A stretch of 64,000 bases of DNA from Lawsonella clevelandensis (GCF_001293125.1 NZ_CP009312.1:1215447-1279446), one strand, 5' to 3'; counted from the stretch's first letter, positions 17,876 through 27,421 are shown. Notes: generated by a model not told the origin, from the letters alone. A program made the numbers and translations.

Positions 17876-19120
17876 ATGGCCACCTCCGAACTTCACACAG
17901 CCCCTTCCTGGGCACGCACCTCGGATTGGCAGAAACGTGCTGCCATTGCGGAGCAAAGCGTACTGGGTCGCCACCTGGTGCGGTCCTTCTTCCTACCGTT
18001 TACTGCCACCGGCATGAGTGCGTGGCCATTTCTCTTTCGGGAGCGTTTTACTGGCAGCTGGAATTTCTGGTGGCAGGCTCACCTGATTGGCTGCATGGTG
18101 GATGCGGTGGACAGGGCGGAGACTCCGCGGAACCGGCGGCTGCTGCGGCAGTTGGCGCGTACCCACTATCGGTTGAACGGCCGTGGCTGGCGCCACAACC
18201 CGTACTATGACGACCTTGCCTGGGTAGCTGTGGCGGTGCAGCGGGCGGAACGGCGTGGCTATGTGCTGGGCTACGAGAAGGCATTGCAGGGGGTGCGGGA
18301 GAAGTTTGAGAAGGTTTACAACCCGCAGTACGCCATACCGTGGCGGGTGGGGGAGGACTTCTGGAATACTCCGGCGAATGGTCCGGCGGCAATATTCTTG
18401 GCTCGCTGCGGCGATAAACAGGGGCAGGATCTGGCGGAGCGGATTTGTGACTGGATGTACCATTCGCTGCAACTGAAAGATGGCCCTTACCAGGGGCTGT
18501 ATGCGGATGGTCTGCGCCTGGTTGAGGGCAAAGAGCAGCGCATCGACAAGATTTACACCTATTGCCAGGGGGTGGCGATGGGGGCAGAGATGGAGTTGGC
18601 GTTGCGCTCGGAGGGGGTGAAGCAGCAGGAGCATCTGCGGCGGGTGTGTGAAATCGTAGAGGCGTGTGAGCGGTCGCTGCTCTCTCCTACAGGAGTTGTA
18701 CTGGCCGGTGGGGGCGGTGACGGCGGCCTCTTCAAGGGGATTTTGATGCGCTACTTGGCGGACGTGGCTCGGCGGATGCCGGAGGTGGAGGCTGCGCCGG
18801 GTGTGCCTTTGTGGGGTGGCCGGTTGCAGCAGGTCCAGCAGGCTGCGGCGCGGATGGTGATGCGGAACGCGCAGGCGGCGTGGGAGACGGCGGCGTGGCT
18901 GCCGGAGGGGATGTTGTTCTCTGCGAAGTGGAATGATCTTGCCCAGTTGCCGTTGCGTGTCGTGCAGCTCGATAAGAAGGCGGGGCGTGCGACTAAAGTT
19001 GATGGGGCAGTTGGGAGCTCGGCTATTGCTGAGCAGGATATGTCGACGCAGTTGTCCGGGTGGATGACGGTGGAGGCGGCTGCTCGTTTGGTGCGTATGG
19101 GGTGTTCCTACGGATACTAG
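17876..19120 (+). CDS. GH76-family glycosidase (alpha-1,6-mannanase-like), no signal peptide
   Basis: 414 residues. It looks like glycoside hydrolase family 76: the paired aspartates that form the GH76 active site are visible as YYDDLAW (D112-D113). Other family features are DKIYTYCQGVAMGAEMELA and DGGLFKGILMRYLAD. Family members cut alpha-1,6-mannan; in mycolic-acid bacteria the plausible substrate is the mannan core of phosphatidylinositol mannosides or lipomannan. No signal peptide or lipobox is seen, so a cytosolic location is predicted. The start at 17876 follows AAAGGA by 9 nt; the frame is open back to 17807 inside the methyltransferase gene. M. tuberculosis Rv0365c is the likely counterpart. 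Confidence 0.8.
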   Translation: MATSELHTAPSWARTSDWQKRAAIAEQSVLGRHLVRSFFLPFTATGMSAWPFLFRERFTGSWNFWWQAHLIGCMVDAVDRAETPRNRRLLRQLARTHYRLNGRGWRHNPYYDDLAWVAVAVQRAERRGYVLGYEKALQGVREKFEKVYNPQYAIPWRVGEDFWNTPANGPAAIFLARCGDKQGQDLAERICDWMYHSLQLKDGPYQGLYADGLRLVEGKEQRIDKIYTYCQGVAMGAEMELALRSEGVKQQEHLRRVCEIVEACERSLLSPTGVVLAGGGGDGGLFKGILMRYLADVARRMPEVEAAPGVPLWGGRLQQVQQAAARMVMRNAQAAWETAAWLPEGMLFSAKWNDLAQLPLRVVQLDKKAGRATKVDGAVGSSAIAEQDMSTQLSGWMTVEAAARLVRMGCSYGY

Positions 19121-19227
19121 TCGGTGCGATAAGACTGTGTGATGAAGCCTGCCTCTGCGGAGAAATCCAGGATTTTTTGCTGAGACTTGGCATTCCGCTG
19201 CACGTTTTCGCCCCAAAGCAGCGTATT

Positions 19228-19263
19228 GTTACTAATGTTACATATGTTACTTGTGTGACTAAT
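19228..19263. repeat. Four 9-bp direct repeats upstream of the LIP lipase
   Basis: GTTAC at 19228, 19237 and 19246, then GTGAC at 19255, at an exact 9-bp period (GTTACTAAT, GTTACATAT, GTTACTTGT, GTGACTAAT). The array ends ~50 nt before the lipase ATG. It could be a repeated operator for a regulator binding one face of the helix. Confidence 0.6.
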
Positions 19264-19313
19264 GATGTTCTCCGCATGTAGTGATGGAACATTTTGGAAG
19301 AAGGGTTACGAAT

Positions 19314-20750
19314 ATGTCCCAGCCGCGTAGGCGGGTCAGCAAGATCATTCTCTCGCTGTCCCTCACCGCTACCATGGTCGCCGGACTTGGCTACGGGGTA
19401 GCCGGGGCAAGCAACTTCGACGTTGCCGACAAACCACTTGACCTCGGAAACCCCGAAGTCGGAATGACAATTGAACAATCCCAATTCATCGCCCATCAGC
19501 TTCGCCCGGTACCGCTGAAGCTGAAACTGAAGAAGGGCCCCCGCCCGGCAATGCCGAAATGGGTCGCCAGCGACCTTGACGATGACCCCTTTATGAAGGA
19601 CGACGCCTGGCGCTACGTCCGCAAGGGGTACAAGCAGGGCCAGATCATCCGCAAGCGGGAATCCATATGGTCCAAGGCCTACTTCCCGGGCTCCCGCGCC
19701 ATCCAATACGCGTTCGTCTCCTACGATTCCCGCGGCTATCCGATGACGGCCACCGCCACCTTGGTGCTGCCGCCGCATGCCAAGGAAAACGCCAACATTC
19801 TGCAGTGGAACCAGTTCATCAACTCTTCTGGCCCTAAGTGTAAAGTTACTACGCAGCTCAACCAGCCGGACTCCTGGGGCATCGTTAACAGCCCTATCCA
19901 GATCATGTCCGCCGCACTCATTCTGGGGCACCCCGTGCTCTTCACGGATGCCGAAGGGCCTCGTAACTCCTACGCCATCAACCGCCTGGCCTCCCATGTG
20001 CTGCTGGACTCCATGCGGATGGTTCACAAGCAAAAAGACTTCCCGCTGCGCCAATCCCACTTTGTCTCTATGGGTATTTCCCATGGCGGGCTGCAGACCG
20101 GTTACGCGGCGGTCGAACAACCCCACTACGCCCCTGAACTGACCCCTTATATCGAGCAGTTCATCGTCAACGAAGGTGCCCCTGACTTTATCAAGCTGGC
20201 CCACAGCCTGGGTCTCTATGGAGACTTCTCGAAGGTACCCAGCCCGTGGGCAGGCTTCCTAGTGAGTTTCATCGTCGGCGCTATCCGTGAATACGGGGAT
20301 ATGGTTCCACACATGGAGCACTGGCTGACACCCTACGGCAAGACCGTGGTAAAGACTAGCCGTAACTTATGCATGCCGTTCTCCACAGTGGCTGGTGGCG
20401 GTGGTCTGCTGAAGTACATGGTGAAGGACGGATTTTTCAAGTCCACGACCTTCAAAACCATGATGCAGATTGCGAAGGACTCCTCATCCTTCTACTATCC
20501 AGGGGCACCGAAGGCACCCACCCTCCTCATCCACGGAACGACGGACGAAATTCTCTTCCAAGCGGACCAGGATAAGGCCCTGTGGCAGCGCTACTGCAAG
20601 GCCGGTACCAACACCGTCTACCAGCAGGTGCCGCTTGGTACGCACTTCACCACTCCGGTCGTCTCTCTCCCCCGCATGGTGGTCCAGACCCTGCTTTCGC
20701 TCAACGGGGTAAGGCAGATCCCGTCCTGCAAGATTCCGATGATCCTCTAG
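19314..20750 (+). CDS. Secreted lipase, LIP (secretory lipase) family
   Basis: 478 residues. N-terminal signal peptide: basic QPRRRVSK then hydrophobic IILSLSLTATMVAGLG, cleavage expected near residue 30. Alpha/beta-hydrolase catalytic triad by pattern: Ser256 in GISHGG, Asp411 in HGTTDEIL, His444 in GTHFT. LIP enzymes hydrolyse triacylglycerols and other esters outside the cell. The start at 19314 is placed 8 nt after GGAAGAAGGG; a GTG at 19281 is in frame but lacks a ribosome-binding site. Four 9-bp repeats lie just upstream and a strong terminator follows. Single-gene unit. Substrate is inferred. Confidence 0.88.
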   Translation: MSQPRRRVSKIILSLSLTATMVAGLGYGVAGASNFDVADKPLDLGNPEVGMTIEQSQFIAHQLRPVPLKLKLKKGPRPAMPKWVASDLDDDPFMKDDAWRYVRKGYKQGQIIRKRESIWSKAYFPGSRAIQYAFVSYDSRGYPMTATATLVLPPHAKENANILQWNQFINSSGPKCKVTTQLNQPDSWGIVNSPIQIMSAALILGHPVLFTDAEGPRNSYAINRLASHVLLDSMRMVHKQKDFPLRQSHFVSMGISHGGLQTGYAAVEQPHYAPELTPYIEQFIVNEGAPDFIKLAHSLGLYGDFSKVPSPWAGFLVSFIVGAIREYGDMVPHMEHWLTPYGKTVVKTSRNLCMPFSTVAGGGGLLKYMVKDGFFKSTTFKTMMQIAKDSSSFYYPGAPKAPTLLIHGTTDEILFQADQDKALWQRYCKAGTNTVYQQVPLGTHFTTPVVSLPRMVVQTLLSLNGVRQIPSCKIPMIL

Positions 20751-20788
20751 TAGATCCGTACACTGCCTGTGTGCAGTGTGTGAGGATA

Positions 20789-20829
20789 GCAGTTGCCCCC
20801 GCCCGAGTGTTTCGGGCGGGGGCAACTGC
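20789..20829. terminator. LIP lipase terminator
   Basis: 18-bp perfect stem (20789-20806 with 20812-20829; core GCCCCCGCCCGA) and a 5-nt loop. A smaller hairpin CACTGC/GCAGTG precedes it at 20761-20778. Confidence 0.75.
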
Positions 20830-20880
20830 ACAGTCTTAGTGCACAGTCTTAGTGCGCAGGAGAAGCGCCAGGGGTAGAAG

Positions 20881-20915
20881 AAACGGCCACAGGGCTAAAC
20901 TGCCACCGTGGCCGT
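20881..20915 (-). terminator. fba terminator
   Basis: AACGGCCAC / GTGGCCGTT, a 9-bp perfect stem with a 17-nt loop, 13 nt past the fba stop. Confidence 0.55.
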
Positions 20916-20927
20916 TACCATCAGGTG

Positions 20928-21962
20928 TTACTTGAGGATACTCTTGCCGACGGAGTGGAGGTCCTGACAGGCTTCCACAACGCGCTCAGACATAGCAACT
21001 TCCGCCTTCTTGAGGTAGGAGCGGGGATCGTACACAGCCTTGCTACCCACCTCACCGTCGATCTTCAGCACACCGCTGTAGTTGGAGAACATGTGGTCTG
21101 CAATGCAGCGGGTGTAGGCGTACTGGGTGTCGGTATCGACGTTCATCTTCACGACGCCGTAGCCGAGGGCCTCTTCGATCTTTTCCTTTTCGGAACCGGA
21201 GCCACCGTGGAAGACGAAGTTAAAGAACTTGCTGTCGGTGGGAAGGCCAAGCTTCTCTGCGGCGACCTTCTGGCCCGCGTCGAGCACTTCGGGCTTCAGC
21301 ACAACGTTGCCCGGCTTGTACACGCCGTGGACGTTGCCGAAGGTAGCAGCCAGCAAATAGGGGGACTCGGAGCCGTCACCGAGAGTGTCGATGACCATGG
21401 CAAAGTCATCTTCGTCGGTGTAGAGCTTGGCGCCGTGGGAAGCCTTCACGCCGTCCTCTTCGCCGCCCACCACGCCGATCTCAATCTCGAGCAGCTGGTG
21501 GTTAGCGGTGGTCTGGGCGTAGAGCTCCTTGGCGATCTCCATGTTCTCGGGCATGGGGACGGCAGAACCGTCCCACATGTGGGACTGGAACAGCGGATCC
21601 TCGCCGCGCTTGACACGCTCGGCAGAGACTGCCAGTAGCGGGCGGACGAACTCATCGAGGGCGTTCTTGGGGCAGTGGTCGGTGTGGACGGCGACGGTGA
21701 CACCGTAGTACTTGGCCATACGGGTGACGTACTCCGCCAGGGCCACAGCGCCGGCTTCCATATTCTGAACGTTCACGCCGGAGCCGAACTTAGCACCGCC
21801 GGTGGTGAACTGGATAATGCCGTCGGACTCAGCGTCAGCAAAGCCCTTGAGGGTGGCGTTGATGGTCTCCGTGGAGGTGCAGTTGATGGCCGGGAAAGCG
21901 TAGCCGCCTTCCTTCGCCTTCTTCAGCATCTCGGCATAAGACTCGGGATTCGCAATAGCCAT
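20928..21962 (-). CDS. fba: Fructose-bisphosphate aldolase, class II
   Basis: 344 residues, typical for the zinc-dependent class II aldolase of actinobacteria. It interconverts fructose 1,6-bisphosphate with dihydroxyacetone phosphate and glyceraldehyde 3-phosphate in glycolysis/gluconeogenesis. Visible motifs: the zinc-binding VHTDHCPKNALDEF segment (~92-105), EIEIGVVGGEEDG, the phosphate-binding FHGGSGSEKEKIEEAL, and KMNVDTDTQYAYTR. GAAGGAAA upstream of the ATG is the ribosome-binding site. It is transcribed alone, convergent with the LIP lipase and divergent from the DedA gene. M. tuberculosis has the same fba/DedA divergent pair (Rv0363c/Rv0364). Confidence 0.98.
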   Translation of the reverse strand: MAIANPESYAEMLKKAKEGGYAFPAINCTSTETINATLKGFADAESDGIIQFTTGGAKFGSGVNVQNMEAGAVALAEYVTRMAKYYGVTVAVHTDHCPKNALDEFVRPLLAVSAERVKRGEDPLFQSHMWDGSAVPMPENMEIAKELYAQTTANHQLLEIEIGVVGGEEDGVKASHGAKLYTDEDDFAMVIDTLGDGSESPYLLAATFGNVHGVYKPGNVVLKPEVLDAGQKVAAEKLGLPTDSKFFNFVFHGGSGSEKEKIEEALGYGVVKMNVDTDTQYAYTRCIADHMFSNYSGVLKIDGEVGSKAVYDPRSYLKKAEVAMSERVVEACQDLHSVGKSILK

Positions 21963-22299
21963 ATAGGTTTCCTTCGCAGAGATAGGGGTTTTCGAAGTAC
22001 GTAGGCGCGAAAACTGTCTGCGGGTCGCGCCATTTCTTCACGTCACCTGGCGTACTGGAACGTACTGTAGGCCTCCTACTGGAGATGTGTCAGCCGTCAC
22101 CTAATACGGGTTCACCTACCATTATGCACCTTTATGACGAGAATGAAAGGTGGAAAAGTGGTGCTCTGAACCGATTCATGCTGCTATAACAGGCAGAATT
22201 TAGGATATCCATAGAAAAAAGCCCTCATTGGGAGTAACAAGCTGCCTGCACCACCTCTTTGACAAGCGTAAATAGACATTTCTCACATATACTGACCAA
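21963..22299. promoter_or_regulatory. Divergent intergenic region fba / DedA
   Basis: 337 bp without a credible gene. On the minus strand TACAGT (22069-22064) could be the fba -10 box. CGTACTG is directly repeated at 22051-22057 and 22061-22067, close to it. On the plus strand TATACT (22288-22293) serves DedA. No riboswitch fold was recognised. Confidence 0.4.
22288..22293 (+). promoter_or_regulatory. -10 element of the DedA gene (leaderless)
   Basis: TATACT ends 6 nt before the GTG start at 22300, the ideal spacing for transcription starting on the first base of the start codon. No Shine-Dalgarno sequence lies between. Confidence 0.6.
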
Positions 22300-23196
22300 G
22301 TGATCACTACTTCATCCCTGGCAGCAGCCCATGCGACTGTGTCCACCACCCTCGCCCTCGGCCCGCAATGGCTCGACCCTACCTATCTATTGGGTAGCAA
22401 CGGGCCCTTCGGCGCATTTGTGCTGCCGGGTATGCTGCTCATCGTTTTCATCGAGACTGGTCTGCTCTTCCCACTGCTCCCCGGCGACTCCCTCCTCTTC
22501 ACCGCCGGCTTCCTCTCCATCCAGCCGAATGGCTTCGCCCCCATCTGGCTCGTCTGCCTCTCCGTCTGGATTGTGGCGGTACTGGGCGACCAATGCGCCT
22601 ACTGGATCGGCCGCAAAGGTGGGTCAGTACTCCGCAAGCGCAAGGACACCGCCGTCTTCAAGAAAGAACATCTCGTCCAGGCGCACCTCTTCTTTGAAAA
22701 ATATGGTGCCGTCACTGTCATCATTTGCCGTTTCGTCCCTATCGTGCGTACCTACGCACCGGTCGTTGCCGGCATGTCCGGTTTCCGCTACCGCGTCTTT
22801 CTTCCCTTCGACATTCTCGGCGGCCTGCTCTGGGGCTGCGGCGTCACTCTCCTCGGTGCCGCACTCGGCAACTTCAGCTTCGTCCAGAACAACATCGAAC
22901 TGATCTTCCTCTTCGTCATCTTCCTGTCCCTCCTGCCCGCCATCTTCACCGCCATAAAGGGCGTTATCGAAGCCCGCAAGAGCGATCTCCCCGCATCCAT
23001 CGATCCGGAAGATGCCGCCGACCAAATCCTCGCTGGAACCCCCGACCAGAAGAATACCGACGTCCGCAAACGTCTCGTCGCCGCCTTCCAGACGGAACAA
23101 AGCCACGAGGGCCGCGAAGCCGCCGCCATCAAGGAACAGGTCTGCTCCGAACTCCTGGACTTCTCGCATAAGGAGGACGCAAAGGCGTATGCGTAA
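22300..23196 (+). CDS. DedA-family membrane protein
   Basis: 298 residues. DedA/SNARE-associated domain (~35-215): GPFGAFVLPGMLLIVFIETG, LLPGDSLLFTAGFL, a cytosolic loop with GRKGG, then the signature ICRFVPIVRTYAPVVAGMSGFRY split over two segments, and two further membrane helices. A ~75-residue charged cytosolic tail follows. DedA proteins are implicated in lipid-carrier (undecaprenyl-phosphate or phospholipid) scrambling and membrane homeostasis. The GTG start immediately follows a TATACT -10 box, so the mRNA is probably leaderless. The stop overlaps the following FUSC gene by 8 nt, implying coupled expression. Confidence 0.93.
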   Translation: MITTSSLAAAHATVSTTLALGPQWLDPTYLLGSNGPFGAFVLPGMLLIVFIETGLLFPLLPGDSLLFTAGFLSIQPNGFAPIWLVCLSVWIVAVLGDQCAYWIGRKGGSVLRKRKDTAVFKKEHLVQAHLFFEKYGAVTVIICRFVPIVRTYAPVVAGMSGFRYRVFLPFDILGGLLWGCGVTLLGAALGNFSFVQNNIELIFLFVIFLSLLPAIFTAIKGVIEARKSDLPASIDPEDAADQILAGTPDQKNTDVRKRLVAAFQTEQSHEGREAAAIKEQVCSELLDFSHKEDAKAYA

Positions 23197-24328
23197 TTGG
23201 GTCAAGGCCCGAGCCCGCACTTTCACGGACAGCATTAACCGGCGGCTGCACCGCGTTTACCACAGCATCATCCCCATCACACAGGCGGCCATCGCCGCCT
23301 CCCTCGCTTGGTGGGCTGCCACCCTCATCTTCCCTGGGACGAAACCCTTCTTCGCCCCCATTTCTGCCATCATTGCCCTTGCTCCCGTCCCCGGACGCCG
23401 CATCAAGCGTTCCCTCGAGATCGGTGCCGGCACCATCGCCGGCGTTCTCATTGGTGAACTCATCATCGCCCGCATCGGCTCCGGCGTCTGGCAAATTGGC
23501 TTTGTCGTATTCCTAGCGATGGTCATCGCCCTCTTCCTAGGCTCCGGCATGCTCGTCTCCGTCCAAGCCGCCTCTTCCGCCATCCTCATCGCCACTCTCA
23601 TCCCCGTCGACGGGCCGGGGGGCCTCCAACGCGTCTGGCACGCCATCATCGGCACCGTCATCGGCATCGTCATCATGGCGCTCATTCCCGCCAGCCCTAT
23701 CCGGGATATTCGTCGCCGCCTCGCCTCCATCGTGCAGATTGAACGGGAAGTCCTCGGCGAAATCGCCTCCGGCTTCCGCACTCGCAACCCAGAACTCGTC
23801 ACCACTGCATTGGTCCGCATCCGCGCCACCCAGCCCGCTCTCAACGACATCCGTGACACCCTCTACAACGGTGCTGAAGTGGTACGGGTCTCCCCGCTGT
23901 TGTGGTATGCCCGCAAAGACCTGAAAAAGTGCGAAAAACTCCTCGACCCACTCGACAACGCGGTCCGCAACACCCGTGTGCTGGCCCGCCGCGCTGTCGT
24001 CATTCTGGAAGATGACGTACCCCTCGACGTTCGCATTCTTGACTCCATCTCCCTCATGAGTGAAGCCACTGGCGTCGTCTACTCCATGCTCACCGAAGGC
24101 GATAACCGCCACACCACTGAACAGGAAGCCGCCCGCGCCATCATCTCCGTGGCAGTCCGCACTGCCTTCCAACTGGACCCCAGCGACCCCTCCGGCATGC
24201 ACGGACCCGTCATCCATGCGCAAATCCGCTCCACCCTCATCGATTTGCTGCAGGTGTGCGGCATGAGCCGAGAAGAAGCCGTGCAGTCCATCCCCGCTAT
24301 TGGCAGTACCGGCCACCATCCGGCTTAA
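23189..24328 (+). CDS. FUSC-like membrane protein (aromatic-acid exporter superfamily)
   Basis: 379 residues. Membrane segments at ~25-160 include AAIAASLAWWAATLIFPG, PFFAPISAIIALAP, AGTIAGVLIGELIIA and VFLAMVIALFLGSGMLV. A long soluble C-terminal helical domain follows (~165-379). This matches the FUSC/ArAE topology, in which an N-terminal half-transporter precedes a cytosolic domain. The substrate is unknown. The start at 23189 lies within the DedA 3' end, with AAGGAGG (23171-23177) upstream; an open frame extends further back inside DedA but is a shadow. Co-transcription with DedA suggests a role in envelope homeostasis (inference). Confidence 0.8.
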   Translation: MRNWVKARARTFTDSINRRLHRVYHSIIPITQAAIAASLAWWAATLIFPGTKPFFAPISAIIALAPVPGRRIKRSLEIGAGTIAGVLIGELIIARIGSGVWQIGFVVFLAMVIALFLGSGMLVSVQAASSAILIATLIPVDGPGGLQRVWHAIIGTVIGIVIMALIPASPIRDIRRRLASIVQIEREVLGEIASGFRTRNPELVTTALVRIRATQPALNDIRDTLYNGAEVVRVSPLLWYARKDLKKCEKLLDPLDNAVRNTRVLARRAVVILEDDVPLDVRILDSISLMSEATGVVYSMLTEGDNRHTTEQEAARAIISVAVRTAFQLDPSDPSGMHGPVIHAQIRSTLIDLLQVCGMSREEAVQSIPAIGSTGHHPA

Positions 24329-24513
24329 CTGTAAAATATATTTTCTTTCTTGCCCGTTTAAGCGGTAGAATTAGGTAACGGGTCTGCAGGGTAGGCCCGG
24401 GTTTTTCATTTTGTGCCCACATTGCCCCTATGCCACCACTGTCCGGAAAGGCCGACAGCATAGGCCGCGCGATGCACCACCCCTGCCGACTCGGTGAAAG
24501 AAAGAACGAGAAT

Positions 24514-25815
24514 ATGGCAGCGATCGTCATCAACGGAGCCCAGTGGGGCGACGAAGGCAAAGGTAAGGCTACCGACATTCTGGGCGGCCACGTTGACTTC
24601 GTCTGCAAGCCCAATGGCGGTAATAACGCCGGTCACACCGTCGTCGTCAACGGTGAAAAGTACGAGCTGAAACTGCTCCCCGCCGGTATCCTCACCCCCA
24701 ACGTCACTCCGGTGATCGGCAACGGTGTCGTCGTCAACCTGGAAGCCCTCTTCCAGGAAATTGATGGTCTCGAGTCACGTGGCGCAGACTGCTCCCGTCT
24801 CCGCATCAGCTCCAACGCCCACCTCGTTGGCCCCTACCACCAGACCATTGACAAGGTCACCGAACGTTTCCTCGGCAAGCGTGCCATCGGCACCACCGGC
24901 CGCGGTATCGGACCCTGCTACGCCGACAAAGTCAACCGCATCGGCATCCGCGTCCAGGACCTCTTCGACGAGTCCATCCTTCGCCAGAAGGTGGAAGGCA
25001 CCCTGCGCTCCAAGAACGAACTGCTGGTGAAGCTCTACAATCGTCCTGCCTTCGATGTGGACGAAATGGTGGACTACTTCCTGCAGTACCGCGACCGCAT
25101 CGCCCCCATGGTCTGCGACACCAGCCTGCTCCTCAACCAAGCCCTCGACGAAGGCAAGTCTGTCCTCATGGAAGGCGGCCAGGCCACCATGCTGGACGTC
25201 GACCACGGCACCTACCCCTTCGTCACCTCCTCCAACCCCTCTGCCGGTGGCGCCTGCGTCGGTTCCGGTATCGGCCCCACCCGCATCAGCCATGCCGTCG
25301 GCATCATCAAGGCCTACACCACCCGTGTGGGTGCCGGCCCGTTCCCCACCGAACTCTTCGACGAGTCCGGGGAATATCTGCGGGAAACTGGCCACGAGTA
25401 CGGTGTCGTTACCAAACGTCCGCGCCGCTGCGGCTGGTTCGACGGTGTGGTTGCCGAGTACGCCACCCGCATCAACGGCTTCACCGATATGTTCGTCACC
25501 AAGCTGGATGTCCTCACCGGTATCAAAGAGATCCCGGTGTGTGTTGCCTATGAGGTTGACGGCAAGCGTTTCGACCACATGCCAGAAAGCCAGAGTGACT
25601 TCCACCACGCCAAGCCAATCTACGAGATGCTGCCCGGCTGGACCGAAGACATCACCGGCGCCCGCACTTTCGACGAGCTGCCCGAGAACGCCCAGAACTA
25701 CATGAAGCGTCTGGAAGAGCTCTGCGGCACCCGCGTCTCCTACATTGGTGTCGGCCCCGGCCGTGACGAGAATGTCGTCATTAATGACCTCGTCGCCGAA
25801 CTCAAGGGCTGCTAA
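24514..25815 (+). CDS. purA: Adenylosuccinate synthetase
   Basis: 433 residues, full length. It joins IMP and aspartate using GTP, the first committed step to AMP. The N-terminal GTP-binding/catalytic motif [11 protein letters not shown] lies at residues 8-18. The second signature [14 protein letters not shown] is near 126-139, and GVGPGRDEN is near the C-terminus. The start at 24514 fits the family N-terminus; a preceding in-frame stretch from 24430 does not. The ribosome-binding site is weak (GAAAGAAAG). A TAGAAT box at 24366-24371 may be its promoter. A strong terminator follows. Confidence 0.98.
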   Translation: MAAIVINGAQWGDEGKGKATDILGGHVDFVCKPNGGNNAGHTVVVNGEKYELKLLPAGILTPNVTPVIGNGVVVNLEALFQEIDGLESRGADCSRLRISSNAHLVGPYHQTIDKVTERFLGKRAIGTTGRGIGPCYADKVNRIGIRVQDLFDESILRQKVEGTLRSKNELLVKLYNRPAFDVDEMVDYFLQYRDRIAPMVCDTSLLLNQALDEGKSVLMEGGQATMLDVDHGTYPFVTSSNPSAGGACVGSGIGPTRISHAVGIIKAYTTRVGAGPFPTELFDESGEYLRETGHEYGVVTKRPRRCGWFDGVVAEYATRINGFTDMFVTKLDVLTGIKEIPVCVAYEVDGKRFDHMPESQSDFHHAKPIYEMLPGWTEDITGARTFDELPENAQNYMKRLEELCGTRVSYIGVGPGRDENVVINDLVAELKGC

Positions 25816-25862
25816 GTTCTCGCACCCGACATCACACACAACACACCCCCCACTCATGCCAC

Positions 25863-25896
25863 AGAAGGCCGGCTGGTAAGAACTAGCCGGCCTTCT
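25863..25896. terminator. purA terminator
   Basis: AGAAGGCCGGCT (25863-25874) pairs perfectly with AGCCGGCCTTCT (25885-25896) around a 10-nt loop, 47 nt after purA. It may also serve the convergent symporter gene. Confidence 0.7.
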
Positions 25897-25993
25897 GCGG
25901 TTTCAGGGTGGGAGAGGCGGGTGCGCCGTCAGGAAGGGGAGAGAGGGACCTCAGAGCGGGCAAAGTGCGCCCTTAGCACACAAAACTGTGCGC

Positions 25994-27421
25994 CTAATCC
26001 CAGCACTCCACATTGCGGGCCTGAGGAAGAGAATCCCGGTGGAACACCGGATCCACCCCAGCATCTTTCTGCCGGTTGTAGTCCCGCAACAGCTCAATAG
26101 CCAAGCCGCCCAACGGGATAATCGCCACCAGGTTGATGGTCGCCATAATTCCCATAAAGACGTCCGCCAGCCCCCACACCAACTCCACGGCCGCCAGCGA
26201 ACCCGCAAACACGCAAAGCACCACCAGCACACGGAACGCCATAAGCACCTTCTTGGACTCGGTAATGAACTGGATGTTGCACTCCCCGTAGTAGTAGTTG
26301 CCAATAATGGAGCTGTAGGCCAGGAAGAACAACACCACTGCCAGCACCGGTATAGCCCAGTCGCCCAACTGGTGGGCGAGGGAATGCTGAGTGGCCACAG
26401 CCCCGTCTTTCAGCCCATACTCGGGGTTATTGAGAAGGATGATGAACGCCGTCACCGAACAAATAACAAGCGTGTCGAAGTAGACGCCCAGTGTCTGGAC
26501 GTAGCCCTGCTTCACCGGGTGGGAGACAGCAGCCGTCGCCGATGCATTGGGGACGGAACCCATACCGGCTTCGTTGGAAAAGAGCCCGCGACGGATACCG
26601 ATCAGCATGGCGGTACCAATACCGGCGCCGGCAACCTGCTTCGCGCCGAATGCGCACTGGAAGATGAGGGAGATAACGCCGGGGATCTTGTCGTAGTTCA
26701 CTACGCACACGAAGAGGCCCAGCCCAATATAGACCAGGGCCATAATAGGAACCAGCACTTGGGATACCGCGCTAATGCGCCAGATGCCACCAAAGATGAC
26801 GGCGGCAGTTAGAGCCGCCAGCGCCAGCGCCAGCCCCAGGTTAACCCACTTCATGTTGGCCGAGTTGTCCACTAGCGGCGCGAGGGCCTGCGAGGTGGTT
26901 TTGGTAATCGAGTTGGACTGCACCATATTAAAGACGAAGCCGTAAGTGAAGGTTATGGCTACCACGAAGAGCAGTGCCAGCCAGCGCTTCCCCAAACCGC
27001 GCTCAATATAGTAGGCGGGGCCACCCCGAAAGGCGCCTGTCGCTTTATCTCTCACCTTATACAGTTGGCCCAACGTCGATTCCACAAAAGCCGTCGCCCC
27101 ACCAATAATGGCCAGTAGCCACATCCAGAAGATTGCACCGGGCCCACCCAACGCGATGGCGACCGCCACCCCCACAATATTGCCGGTGCCCACGCGGCTC
27201 GCCGCGGACACGGTGAAGGCGCGGAATGCACTGATGCCTTTCTTCCCGTCCGCTGACTTCTCCGGCTGCTCCACCAGCGCGCGCATCATGTCGGGGAGGT
27301 GACGGATCTGCACCACCACGGTGCGGATAGAAAAGTAGAGACCGGCGATAGCCAGCAGCGCCATCAGCACATAGCCGTAGGTATTGTTGATGCTGCCCAG
27401 CAGCTCGGTGGCATTCTTCAT
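25994..27421 (-). CDS. Sodium:alanine (AGCS) symporter 1
   Basis: 475 residues, a polytopic AGCS-family sodium/amino-acid symporter with ~10-11 helices. Family motifs: FTVSAASRVGTGNIVGVAVA (~61-80), GGPGAIFWMW, FVESTLGQLYKV, RGGPAYYIERGLG and SNEAGMGSVPNASATA. It likely imports alanine or glycine with Na+. The start at 27421 (MKNATELLGS) is chosen over the open frame reaching 27640 because the upstream residues overlap the divergent gene. TAAACT (27434-27429) lies 7 nt upstream, so the mRNA is likely leaderless. Paralogous to the gene at 27471. Confidence 0.9.
   Translation of the reverse strand: MKNATELLGSINNTYGYVLMALLAIAGLYFSIRTVVVQIRHLPDMMRALVEQPEKSADGKKGISAFRAFTVSAASRVGTGNIVGVAVAIALGGPGAIFWMWLLAIIGGATAFVESTLGQLYKVRDKATGAFRGGPAYYIERGLGKRWLALLFVVAITFTYGFVFNMVQSNSITKTTSQALAPLVDNSANMKWVNLGLALALAALTAAVIFGGIWRISAVSQVLVPIMALVYIGLGLFVCVVNYDKIPGVISLIFQCAFGAKQVAGAGIGTAMLIGIRRGLFSNEAGMGSVPNASATAAVSHPVKQGYVQTLGVYFDTLVICSVTAFIILLNNPEYGLKDGAVATQHSLAHQLGDWAIPVLAVVLFFLAYSSIIGNYYYGECNIQFITESKKVLMAFRVLVVLCVFAGSLAAVELVWGLADVFMGIMATINLVAIIPLGGLAIELLRDYNRQKDAGVDPVFHRDSLPQARNVECWD

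Noticed and set aside
19228-19263. Possible CRISPR-like repeat array
   Set aside because: The units are 9 bp with no spacers and no cas genes nearby; an operator array is more likely.
21963-22299. Possible riboswitch or small RNA in the fba/DedA gap
   Set aside because: Only short repeats and weak promoter-like boxes were visible; no known fold or terminator pair supports an RNA gene.
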